A DNA stretch of 23,194 nucleotides from positions 1 through 23,194 of the forward strand of contig JAERMP010000006.1 of the NCBI GenBank assembly GCA_016844515.1, read 5' to 3'. The position numbers were made by a program, and so were the translations under genes. Origin of the DNA: Thermoleophilia bacterium (lineage in GTDB: Bacteria > Actinomycetota > Thermoleophilia > Gaiellales > Gaiellaceae). A model generated the notes under the pieces. That model worked only from the letters and a program-made list of their open reading frames with translations. It ran no database searches and was not told where the DNA came from. Each line of letters starts with the position of its first letter. Position 1 is the stretch's first letter. This document shows positions 6,504 through 14,030 of the stretch, in pieces.

Positions 6504-7415
6504 TCAAACAGCAGCGACGAGCTGGTCCGCCCGCCGTAGAACGAGGTCGAGAACGTCGCCGATAGCGCGGTCGAGCGAGTCGTTGACGATCACCGGTACG
6601 TCGTGGCGCCGCGCGCGTTCGATGAGGTAGTCCTGGATCTCCCGGATCTGAGGAAGCGAGTCGAGGTACTTCTCGAGCGGCCGAAGCCCTTCCGTCGCCT
6701 GGTCCCGCACCCAGAAATGACTCCTGTGCAGGTTCTCGTCCTCGATCGCCACGACGCACTGGACGACGAACGCGCCCGGGTACTCGGTGCCAACCATACC
6801 GGGGACGAGATGGACACCCTCGAGGACCGTCGACCAGTGCTCTGTGGCCGCGCGTTCCAACGCGGCATGAACGCCCACGAGGACGTTCCTCGTCTGATCG
6901 AGGAAGCCGAGTATCGCCGCGTCCCCGGACTCCTCCTCCTCCGCCCGCGTCAGCGCGAGCCGTGCCTCGAAGCTCGAATAGTGCACCGAGGGCATGAACT
7001 CCTCCGCGAAGAACGCCCGCATGGTCTGGCGGATGAAGTCGGTCGAGGTGACCCGCGTAATTCCAAGCCGGTGAGCAGCCTCGGTCGCGATCGTCGATTT
7101 CCCGGTCCCGGTTGCCCCGCCCACGAGAAGGAGGAGCGGTTCCTCGAGTCGCGCCAGTGCATCCAGGCGACGCAGACGACGAACCGTCCTGGCTGCTTCT
7201 TCGTCTCCGATGACCTCCGCAGCGAGCTCACCCAGGCGGTCGAGGTCGAGAGAGAGCGCTCCGCGATCGGAAAGGTCCCGATCTGCACGGCGCGCGATCA
7301 GGTAGGCGCGCTCGGGATCGAGGCCGGTGACGACGAGCGCGCGGGCCATCAGCCCCTTCGAGAAGGGAACCTCGTCGCCGAGTGGCAGCGGAATCGTGTA
7401 TCGGCGTTCGCTCAT
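6504..7415 (-). CDS. 2-phosphoglycerate kinase
   Basis: The enzyme phosphorylates 2-phosphoglycerate with ATP to 2,3-diphosphoglycerate, the first committed step to cyclic 2,3-diphosphoglycerate in methanogens. The 303-residue protein has an N-terminal ATP-cone-like region (about 5-85, with PFSKGLMARALVVTGLD) and a kinase domain with P-loop GGATGTGKST (99-108), followed by TSTDFIRQTMRAFF and the VLEGVHLVPGM segment expected for this family. ATG 7415 overlaps the stop of the upstream cDPG synthetase gene (ATGA), so the two are translationally coupled. The partner gene makes the assignment much stronger than sequence alone. N-terminal ATP-cone fusions are usual in the bacterial relatives. Confidence 0.9.
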   Translation of the reverse strand: MSERRYTIPLPLGDEVPFSKGLMARALVVTGLDPERAYLIARRADRDLSDRGALSLDLDRLGELAAEVIGDEEAARTVRRLRRLDALARLEEPLLLLVGGATGTGKSTIATEAAHRLGITRVTSTDFIRQTMRAFFAEEFMPSVHYSSFEARLALTRAEEEESGDAAILGFLDQTRNVLVGVHAALERAATEHWSTVLEGVHLVPGMVGTEYPGAFVVQCVVAIEDENLHRSHFWVRDQATEGLRPLEKYLDSLPQIREIQDYLIERARRHDVPVIVNDSLDRAIGDVLDLVLRRADQLVAAV

Positions 7416-8668
7416 TCAGCGAATTTGGCCACTTTTAGGAGCATCTCGTCAAGGTCCTCGTCGTCGGCCACCGGAACAACGTCGTTCGCGGCGAGCACAA
7501 CCTCAGCGCCCTGTGCGAGCGCCGCCTCCGCAACGACGTCGACAGCGGCGGCCTTGAGCTCGATCAAGAAGACGTCGGCGTCGACGTCGACGAGCTCGCG
7601 ACGAAGCAATCCGCGGTCGGCGAGATTGCCCGAAACGTGGATGACATGAGCGCCGTGAACGTCCGTCAAATGCGTAGCGAGGGCCGCGTGAGCTCCAGCC
7701 GGAGCCGTGCAGAAGTACGCGACCGATCGCCCGCTGATGTCGGTGGCAGGGCGTGGTCTCAGGGTCGTTCCGACGATGGCCACTCCTGGACGTACGACGC
7801 CCGCAACGGCGCGGCGCACGTGCTCCCAGCCCGATTCAGGCTCGGCCATGGTCACGAGGACGAGATCGGCAAGTAGAAGGCGATACGCGTTCAGATACCC
7901 GGCTGCAACCGCGGGGTCCTGATGGCCGCCGACGACGACGATCGTTCGATCCGCGGCAATCGGCGGTAGCGCCGCGCCGCTTCCGTCGAACACGACCACA
8001 TCCGGCGCCAGCCCCACGGCCACGGCCGCGCCTGCCGAGACGTTCGAGCGTGCGACGCCGCCCGCGAGACCTCCCCCACACCGACGACAGCCCACCGTCG
8101 CTACGCCGGTGAGAGCCGCGGTCTCCAGGTGATCGGACGCTGCGTGTCGACCGGACCGAGAAAGCTCGACGAGAGCGTCGACGGTGGGTGGGACCGTGAC
8201 CACCTCAGGCTCGTATGGACCGCCCCGCCCCATCGCCACGACCACGACTCGGCGCGTCGATGCGACGAGTCGCGCGAGATGGCCCGTGACAGCCGTCTTC
8301 CCCACTCGCTTGCCGGTACCGACGACCGCGATCGAGGGGAGCTCGAACGACAGCCTCTCGGGAGGGTCGAGCCGGAAGTCAGCCCCCACGTACGGCACGC
8401 CCCGCGCGAGCACGCGACTCGCGAGCGCAAACCGCTCGATCGGCCCCAACACCGGTTCGTCCGAGAGATCCACGACGACCTCAGGCGCATACTTGTCGAT
8501 CGCGGCCTCGACGTCTGTGACCGTCGGAACGCCGTAGTCGTCTCCCCCTCGAAGCTTCTCCGTGCCCCCGACGAGAACCGCAGCGGCGAACTCATACGGC
8601 AGCTCGGCGAGCGCGTCGCGGACGACGGGCGCGTAGTGCTCGCCGTCGACGATCGCCAGTGCCCTCAA
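7412..8668 (-). CDS. Cyclic 2,3-diphosphoglycerate synthetase
   Basis: The enzyme closes 2,3-diphosphoglycerate into the intramolecular anhydride cDPG using ATP. The 418-residue protein shows the landmarks of the methanogen enzyme: VDGEHYAPV (7-15), VGGTEKL (33-39), VDLSDEPVLGP (66-76), P-loop GTGKRVGKTAV (117-127), AMGRGGPYEPE (145-155), HAASDHLETA (175-184), VGCRRCGGG (192-200) and DGSGAALPPIAADR (228-241). It starts at TTG 8668, overlapping the metallophosphoesterase stop (TTGA), and its stop overlaps the kinase start. Length is close to the archaeal enzymes (about 450), with the shortening mostly in the N-terminal half. The composition matches its neighbours, so any transfer from archaea is old. 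I am confident of the family; that the cell accumulates cDPG is inference. Confidence 0.9.
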   Translation of the reverse strand: MRALAIVDGEHYAPVVRDALAELPYEFAAAVLVGGTEKLRGGDDYGVPTVTDVEAAIDKYAPEVVVDLSDEPVLGPIERFALASRVLARGVPYVGADFRLDPPERLSFELPSIAVVGTGKRVGKTAVTGHLARLVASTRRVVVVAMGRGGPYEPEVVTVPPTVDALVELSRSGRHAASDHLETAALTGVATVGCRRCGGGLAGGVARSNVSAGAAVAVGLAPDVVVFDGSGAALPPIAADRTIVVVGGHQDPAVAAGYLNAYRLLLADLVLVTMAEPESGWEHVRRAVAGVVRPGVAIVGTTLRPRPATDISGRSVAYFCTAPAGAHAALATHLTDVHGAHVIHVSGNLADRGLLRRELVDVDADVFLIELKAAAVDVVAEAALAQGAEVVLAANDVVPVADDEDLDEMLLKVAKFAE

Positions 8669-9471
8669 GTGCGCGACGTGACCTCGTCCTCGATCGCGCC
8701 CGTGAACTTCGCGTACTCCAGCGTGTCGAGGGAGAACGAGACCAGCTGAACCTGACCGTGGAACGGATGCCGCCTCCAGATGTCCACGTTACCGTCCGCG
8801 ATCTCGATGACGTTGTAACAGGGCCTCGTGTTTCCCCGCAGCCGCAACGAGGAGACGGTTCCGGCATTCACCACGAAGATGTCCTCGAGCCGCCAGACGT
8901 AGGGCACGTGCTTGTGTCCCGAGAGCACGAGCCGGACTCCAGCGCGCTGGAGGCACTCGATGGCATCGCCCGCGTCGTACACCACGTTCCGCTCGCGCCC
9001 CGTGCCCGGCACGGGCAGGAGGTGGTGGTGGAGCACGAAGATCTTGAGCTCGGCCGGCTCCGCCGCGAACTGCTCCTCGATCCAGCGATAGCGACCCCGG
9101 CCGATCTGGCCGTGATCGAGATCCGGCTCGCTCGAATCCACCGCGACGACTGCGACGCCCCGCTTGCGAAGCACCGAGTTCCGCTCCCCGAACATCTCCT
9201 CGAAGTGGACGTACCCGACGTTGCGGGAATCGTGATTCCCGGGAACGACGACGACCGAATCGCAGTCGATGCGGTCGATGTACTCCCGCGCAGTCAGGTA
9301 CTCATGGCGGAAGCCGAACGTCGTCAGGTCTCCCGAGCAGACAACCATGTCGGGGCGCAGTTCGTTGATCTCACTGATCGCGCGCTCCAGCAGGCTGGCC
9401 TCGAAGTACTGCTCTCCACAATGCAGGTCCGAGAGCTGCGCGATTCGAAAGACGTCGCCGCTTGAAGCCAT
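8665..9471 (-). CDS. Calcineurin-like metallophosphoesterase, first gene of the cDPG operon
   Basis: A cytoplasmic 268-residue two-metal phosphoesterase of the CpdA/Icc-like class. All motifs are present: DLHCG (15-19), SGDLT (46-50), GNHD (78-81), LHHHLLP (147-153) and SGHKHVP (184-190). It has no signal peptide or membrane segment. The ATG 9471 start is supported by TAGACT 6 nt upstream (leaderless). Its stop overlaps the TTG start of the cDPG synthetase, so it is produced together with the two cDPG enzymes. Members of this class open cyclic phosphodiesters or remove phosphates; by context a role in cDPG or 2,3-diphosphoglycerate turnover is possible but unproved. A cyclic-nucleotide phosphodiesterase is the alternative. 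Confidence 0.88.
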   Translation of the reverse strand: MASSGDVFRIAQLSDLHCGEQYFEASLLERAISEINELRPDMVVCSGDLTTFGFRHEYLTAREYIDRIDCDSVVVVPGNHDSRNVGYVHFEEMFGERNSVLRKRGVAVVAVDSSEPDLDHGQIGRGRYRWIEEQFAAEPAELKIFVLHHHLLPVPGTGRERNVVYDAGDAIECLQRAGVRLVLSGHKHVPYVWRLEDIFVVNAGTVSSLRLRGNTRPCYNVIEIADGNVDIWRRHPFHGQVQLVSFSLDTLEYAKFTGAIEDEVTSRT

Positions 9472-9477
9472 GCGGAC

Positions 9478-9483
9478 AGTCTA
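9478..9483 (-). promoter_or_regulatory. -10 box, leaderless start of the cDPG operon
   Basis: Minus-strand TAGACT lies 6 nt before ATG 9471. It shares a 57-bp divergent intergenic region with the promoter for the 9529 gene. Confidence 0.55.
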
Positions 9484-9515
9484 CGACGCGGCCGGGAGCC
9501 GTCCGAGGTCACTGC

Positions 9516-9521
9516 TACCCT
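9516..9521 (+). promoter_or_regulatory. -10 box, leaderless start of the nuclease-like gene
   Basis: TACCCT is followed by 7 nt and then GTG 9529. No Shine-Dalgarno is present. Confidence 0.5.
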
Positions 9522-9528
9522 GGCGCAG

Positions 9529-9897
9529 GTGCGGGTCGAAGGTCCCGTTTTCCAGGCATATTGTGGAAAGGACCCTCCGCGATTCGCAAATCGCGTGGAG
9601 GTCGAGTGCGCGAAGATCCTCGACTACTACGCGGTGCCCTGGGATTACGAGCCGCACTCGTTCGTTCTGGAGCGCGACGAAAACGGACGGGTGGTGAGCG
9701 CATTCACGCCTGACTTCTATCTACCCGAGCAAGATCTCTTCATCGAAGTGACGGTGATGAAGCAGTCGTTGGTCACGCGTAAGAACAAGAAGCTTCGCGA
9801 AGTGCAGCGCCTGTATCCCCACGTCAAGGTCAAGCTCTTCTACCGGCGCGACATCGAGCGCCTCGCGCAGCGATACCGCCTGCGCCTAGCGTCGTAA
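9529..9897 (+). CDS. Small PD-(D/E)xK nuclease-like protein
   Basis: The 122-residue protein from GTG 9529 resembles the restriction-endonuclease fold. It has an N-terminal helix with acidic residues (VEVECAKILDYYAV, 23-36), then FTPDFYLPEQDLFIEVTVMK (59-78), where Asp62 and Glu73 would be metal ligands. The usual E-x-K is E-V-T, with Lys78 slightly later as a possible substitute. A basic helix RKNKKLREVQRL and the strand KVKLFYRRD follow. It lies only 3 nt before the hypoxanthine phosphoribosyltransferase gene, so the two probably form an operon. I know of no established function; a nucleic-acid or nucleotide-related role is inferred from fold and partner. Confidence 0.65.
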   Translation: MRVEGPVFQAYCGKDPPRFANRVEVECAKILDYYAVPWDYEPHSFVLERDENGRVVSAFTPDFYLPEQDLFIEVTVMKQSLVTRKNKKLREVQRLYPHVKVKLFYRRDIERLAQRYRLRLAS

Positions 9898-9900
9898 TCG

Positions 9901-10476
9901 GTGGCGTCAGAGCATCGACCTGAGATCGGCGAGGTCGGCGCCGTCTACCTCACGCGCGCGGAGATCGCGACCCGCGTCGCCGAGCTCGGCGTCGAGATCG
10001 CACGGGACTACGCGGCGCTCGATCCGATCCTCATCGCGCCGCTGAAGTCGAGCGTCGTGTTTCTCGCGGATCTCACGAGAGAGCTTCGAATTCCGCACAC
10101 GCTCGACCTCATCGAGCTCGCTCCGTACACCGGCGGGCAAGGTGGCGCCGTGCGCCTCCTGAAGGACGTCGACGCGCCGCTCGAGGATCGCCATGTCATC
10201 ATCGTCGAAGACGTCGTCGACACCGGACTGACCCTCCACTTCCTGTGCAAGACGCTCGGACTCCGAAATCCCGCGAGTCTCGCGGCCGTGACGCTTCTCG
10301 ACCGCCCGCACCGTCGACTCGTCGACGAGATTCCGCTCGAGTACGTCGGATTCACGGTTCCGGACGAGCTCTTCGCAGGCTATGGACTGGGACTCGACGA
10401 GCGCTGGCGGGCATTCCCAGACCTACACCTCGTGGTCCCAGTGGCTCTTCCGCGCGCCGTTACAGAAGCCGCGTAA
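9901..10476 (+). CDS. hpt: Hypoxanthine phosphoribosyltransferase
   Basis: The enzyme salvages hypoxanthine (and often guanine) with PRPP to IMP/GMP. The 191-residue protein starts at GTG 9901. The PRPP-binding loop VIIVEDVVDTGLTL (99-112) is canonical; the first PRPP contact LKSSVVFLADL (49-59) has Lys-Ser where Lys-Gly is usual. The flexible-loop region LAPYTGG (73-79) and the C-terminal base-binding stretch YVGFTVPDELFAGYGLGLDE are also typical of the family. It is coupled to the preceding nuclease-like gene and converges on the M23 peptidase gene with 11 nt between stops. No tilS or ftsH, often neighbours of hpt, is visible. Confidence 0.9.
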   Translation: MASEHRPEIGEVGAVYLTRAEIATRVAELGVEIARDYAALDPILIAPLKSSVVFLADLTRELRIPHTLDLIELAPYTGGQGGAVRLLKDVDAPLEDRHVIIVEDVVDTGLTLHFLCKTLGLRNPASLAAVTLLDRPHRRLVDEIPLEYVGFTVPDELFAGYGLGLDERWRAFPDLHLVVPVALPRAVTEAA

Positions 10477-10487
10477 AGAACGCCTGA

Positions 10488-11675
10488 TCAGAGGTACAGG
10501 AGCGGATCGACGGCGACACCGTTGACGCGCACCTCGAAGTGGAGGTGCGGCCCCGAGGAGTTCCCGGTGGAGCCGACGAGCGAGACGGTCTCGCCCTGGC
10601 TCACCTGCTGACCGACGCCGACCAGGATCGACGAAGCGTGAGCGTACGCGGTCGCGAGCCCGTTGCCGTGATCTACGACCACGAGGTTCCCGTAGCCGCC
10701 GAGCCATCCCGAATGAATGACCGTGCCGGCAGCCGCCGCGCGAATCGGCGTTCCAGACGACGCCGCGATGTCGATCCCTTCGTGCATGCGTCCCCAGCGC
10801 ATGCCGAACCCGCTCACGACAACGCCGTCCACCGGCCAGATGAGCCCTGCCGCCGAAGGCGCCCCGGTACCGCTCGAGCCAGCCTCTGCCTGCGAATCTC
10901 GAATCGCCGACGCGAGAGCTGCGCTCTGCGCCGCGAGGGCATTGACCTCGGCCAGATACTCCTCGCGTGACTCGCGCGAGCTGGCGACGGCGCTCTGCTT
11001 GAGCTCACGCGCGGCCGCGAGTGTGTCACGGTTCGCCGCCAGTCGATCGCGCGCCGAACGTGCCTCGTTCGTGCGCGCAGAGATCACCGAAACGGTCGCC
11101 GCCGTAAGCCGCTGCGTGTTGGCGGTAGCGCGTCGCTCGGCAGCCGCTCGCCGCTTCGCGGACTCGACCTGGCGCGCGATGCTCCGGTCCTGAGCACCGA
11201 TCCGGCTGAGGAACTCGACGTTGTCGATCAGGTCGTCGAAGCTCGACGCCGAGACGAGGAAGGACAGCACATCGGGAGGCTCCTCGATGTAGATCGCTCG
11301 CACACGGGACTCGAGAATGCCAACGGCGCGCTGGTACTCGGCCTGAAGACGCTCGAGCCGGCGCGTCTGCTTCTCGAGCAACGCAGTGAGCTGCGCGAGG
11401 CGATCTTGCTCCGTCGCGAGCTCCGCTTCGAGGATTCCGAGGCTGGACTGGGCGCCGTCCACAGCGTCCTGCGCCGCGCCGAGCTCCGAGACGACCGCCG
11501 ACAGCTGCGACGTGAGGACACCCTCCTGCTGCTTGGACGCGTCGATCTCCGCCTGGAGCGCGGCGATACGAGCATCGACTGCGGCCTTCTGATCGTCGAT
11601 GTCGTCGCCCGCCGCAGGGGCAGCAAGGACGAGCGCAAGCGCGAGCCCGACGACGAGGAGCGATCGTCGTCCCAT
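10488..11675 (-). CDS. Secreted coiled-coil M23 (LytM-type) peptidase, EnvC-like
   Basis: The 395-residue protein from ATG 11675 has a signal peptide (MGRRSLLVVGLALALVLAAPAAG), a long coiled coil (about 24-265, rich in Ala, Glu, Gln, Arg) and a C-terminal M23 domain. The metal and catalytic residues are present: HEGIDI (His and Asp ligands), TAYAHAS and GPHLHFEVR (H-x-H). Such proteins cut or regulate cutting of peptidoglycan cross-links at division or elongation sites. Because the LytM site is intact, it is probably an active endopeptidase rather than a pure activator. It lies 4 nt after the ccmI-like stop, so it is the last gene of the cytochrome c maturation operon, a partnership with no obvious biochemical reason. 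Confidence 0.88.
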   Translation of the reverse strand: MGRRSLLVVGLALALVLAAPAAGDDIDDQKAAVDARIAALQAEIDASKQQEGVLTSQLSAVVSELGAAQDAVDGAQSSLGILEAELATEQDRLAQLTALLEKQTRRLERLQAEYQRAVGILESRVRAIYIEEPPDVLSFLVSASSFDDLIDNVEFLSRIGAQDRSIARQVESAKRRAAAERRATANTQRLTAATVSVISARTNEARSARDRLAANRDTLAAARELKQSAVASSRESREEYLAEVNALAAQSAALASAIRDSQAEAGSSGTGAPSAAGLIWPVDGVVVSGFGMRWGRMHEGIDIAASSGTPIRAAAAGTVIHSGWLGGYGNLVVVDHGNGLATAYAHASSILVGVGQQVSQGETVSLVGSTGNSSGPHLHFEVRVNGVAVDPLLYL

Positions 11676-11679
11676 TTCG

Positions 11680-12030
11680 CTAGGTTCGCCCACCCGCCGG
11701 ACGTCCCTCCTCACTGGAGGACTCCCCACGTTGCTCGTGGACGTCCCGTTCGAGCGCTTGCAACGCTGTTGCAGCCTCACGCCGCAGAGGCCCGATCTGC
11801 TGGCGGTAGTCGTCGTCGGAGATCGTCCCCGTCCGGTGGTCGAACTCGAGCTCTTTGAGCGCCGCGAGCGCTCTATCGCGTGCCTCGAGCAGCGCGAGAC
11901 GACGCCGTTCGTCTGGGTCGAGTTCGTCGAGAGCGTCGCTCTCGGGATCCGGCTCCCTGAGGAACGGCAGCGAAACCACGACGACGCAGGCGACGGCGAG
12001 CGCCGCCGCAAGCAGCAAGGCGACCGTCAA
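11680..12030 (-). CDS. CcmI-like small membrane protein of cytochrome c maturation
   Basis: The 116-residue protein begins at TTG 12030, overlapping the ccmF stop (TTGA). It has one N-terminal membrane helix (residues 2-23) followed by a cytoplasmic or periplasmic helical region with LKELEFDHRTGTISDDDYRQQI (59-80), the motif of CcmI N-terminal segments (a helical hairpin in which L..L..D...G.I.D.DY recurs). The C-terminus is a polar, Ser/Glu/Arg-rich tail. It lacks the TPR domain of full-length CcmI and the C-x-x-C of CcmH. Assignment rests on this motif and on the position after ccmF. Confidence 0.6.
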   Translation of the reverse strand: MTVALLLAAALAVACVVVVSLPFLREPDPESDALDELDPDERRRLALLEARDRALAALKELEFDHRTGTISDDDYRQQIGPLRREAATALQALERDVHEQRGESSSEEGRPAGGRT

Positions 12031-14021
12031 CGGGTAGCCGGAAGTCCGACTTCGCCAGCCCGCGCCACGAGCCTCCGCTGCTCGCGCCGGTCCGGCCAGA
12101 GCGTGATGAACGACCCGAGGAGGAAGACCAATCCCGCGAGCCAGATGAGGTTGACGAGCGGCTTGACGAAGACGCGGAAGTACACGCTGCCGTCCGGCTC
12201 GATCTGCTCGGCGATGACGAAAAGATCCTCACCCGTCAGCTTGTCACTCCGGATCCCCACTTCATTCGACACCTGCTGCTCGATCGTGTACGCGTTCTTC
12301 CCTGCCTCCAGCGTTCCCAGATCGTTGTCGCCGCGACGGACGTCCAACGTCGCTCGGATCTCGGTCGCGTTCGCCGACTGCCGCTCGTCGAGCGACGTGT
12401 AGACCAGCGTGTAACCGCCTATTGCAAGCGACTCGCCTTGAGCGAGCTTGGCCTCCGCGACCGAATCGAAAGCGCTCGAACCGGCCACACCGATCGCAAG
12501 CAGGACGATCGACGCGTGAACGACGTAGCCACCGTACCGGCGGCGGTTGCGGGACATCAGCGACCTGAACGCCCCTGGCCACGACCCGGCGCCGAGAGCT
12601 TTGCGTGCACGGGTTCCACGAGCAAACTCCATGACGATCGTCGTGCCGACGAACGCGGAGAACGTGTAGGCAACGAGCCCGGGAACCGAGCTGCCGGCGC
12701 CCAGTGCAAGGAGGACAACGCCCGCGGCCAAGGCGACGAGGGTCGGCCAACGAAAAGTCGTGGCCAGGCTTCGGAGCGAGGCTCTCCGCCATGCAATCAG
12801 CGGCCCGATTCCCATCAAGAGAAGGAGCGGAAGACCGAAAGCCCGGAGGAAGAAGTCGTAGTACGAGCGACCGAGGACGACGGCCTCGCCGCGGACCGCC
12901 TCTGAGAGCATCGGGTACACCACACCCCAGAGAATCGCCAGGCAGAGAGCGAGCAGAAGCAGGTTGTTGTAGAGGAATGCCGCCTCTCGAGAGATCGGCG
13001 ACTCGAGCTTCGTCGGCGAGCGGAGCTGCGGGAGACGCCAGAAGACGAGCGCTACCGATACGGCCACCGTCACGCCGATGAAGGCCAGGAACCACGGACC
13101 GATCGAGCTTTGCGTGAAGGAGTGGATCGAGTTGACGACCCCGGACCGCGTGAGAAACGTCCCGAACAGCGAGAGCGAGAAGGCGAGGATCACGAGAAGG
13201 ACGTTCCAGACCCTGAGCATCCCCCGCTTCTCCTGAATCATCACCGAATGGAGAAACGCTGTCGCGACGAGCCAGGGCATCAGCGCTGCGTTCTCGACCG
13301 GATCCCAGGCGTAGTAGCCGCCCCATCCAACCTCGACATAAGCCCAATGCGCTCCGAGCAACTGGCCGATGCCGAGGGCCGTCCAGGCGAATAGCGTCCA
13401 TCTCCGCGTCGCGATGAGCCAGCGCTCGTCCAGTCGCCCGGAGAGAAGCGCGCCTAGTGCGAAGGCAAACGGGACCGTCAGCCCGACGTAGCCGAGGTAG
13501 AGCAAGGGCGGATGGGCGAGCATGTACGGGTTCTGCAGGCTCGGCGTCATGCCGGCGCCGTCCGGGGGCGCCGCCTGTGTCACGAACGGGCTGGCGACCG
13601 CGACGACCAGGAACGAGAAGAAGACCGCAATCCCAGCAAAGACGGGCACGACCCAGACGATGAGGTCGCGCGCCCATTTCCTGTTCAGGCGAACTGCGGC
13701 TGCGCCGAAGCCCGTCAGAACGAGCAGCCACAGAAGCAGCGAGCCCTCTTGCCCTCCCCAGAAAGCCGAGATCGTGTACGCCGTCGGCAGCGCCTCGCTC
13801 GTCGTTCGCGCGACGTACGCGAATGAGAAGTCGTGGCGGAGGAGCGCCGCGAGGAGCACGATCGAGGCAACAGCGGTCGTAAGGAACGCCGCGGTCAGCG
13901 CGTTCTGCGCGGACTGTGCGAGCCTTCGTCGACCGAGATGTGCCGCCACCGCGCCGGCGACGAGTGCGTAGATCGAGAGCCCGAGCGTTACGACGAGTGC
14001 TGCCCGACCGAGTTCAGCCAT
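12027..14021 (-). CDS. ccmF: Cytochrome c haem lyase subunit CcmF
   Basis: CcmF is the membrane protein that receives haem from CcmE and helps attach it to apocytochrome c. The 664-residue protein has about 14-15 predicted membrane helices. The tryptophan-rich WWD-type signature reads WGGYYAWDPVENAALMPW (233-250), with two of the aromatic positions changed to Tyr. Conserved His include MLAHPPLLYLGY (His170) and the motif ISAFWGGQEGSLLLW (84-98). A periplasmic beta domain near the C-terminus (TLVYTSLDERQ to SVYFRVFVKPL) precedes a final helix. It starts at ATG 14021, 9 nt after ccmE. The length is full for the family. Confidence 0.95.
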   Translation of the reverse strand: MAELGRAALVVTLGLSIYALVAGAVAAHLGRRRLAQSAQNALTAAFLTTAVASIVLLAALLRHDFSFAYVARTTSEALPTAYTISAFWGGQEGSLLLWLLVLTGFGAAAVRLNRKWARDLIVWVVPVFAGIAVFFSFLVVAVASPFVTQAAPPDGAGMTPSLQNPYMLAHPPLLYLGYVGLTVPFAFALGALLSGRLDERWLIATRRWTLFAWTALGIGQLLGAHWAYVEVGWGGYYAWDPVENAALMPWLVATAFLHSVMIQEKRGMLRVWNVLLVILAFSLSLFGTFLTRSGVVNSIHSFTQSSIGPWFLAFIGVTVAVSVALVFWRLPQLRSPTKLESPISREAAFLYNNLLLLALCLAILWGVVYPMLSEAVRGEAVVLGRSYYDFFLRAFGLPLLLLMGIGPLIAWRRASLRSLATTFRWPTLVALAAGVVLLALGAGSSVPGLVAYTFSAFVGTTIVMEFARGTRARKALGAGSWPGAFRSLMSRNRRRYGGYVVHASIVLLAIGVAGSSAFDSVAEAKLAQGESLAIGGYTLVYTSLDERQSANATEIRATLDVRRGDNDLGTLEAGKNAYTIEQQVSNEVGIRSDKLTGEDLFVIAEQIEPDGSVYFRVFVKPLVNLIWLAGLVFLLGSFITLWPDRREQRRLVARAGEVGLPATR

Positions 14022-14030
14022 GGCCTCGGG

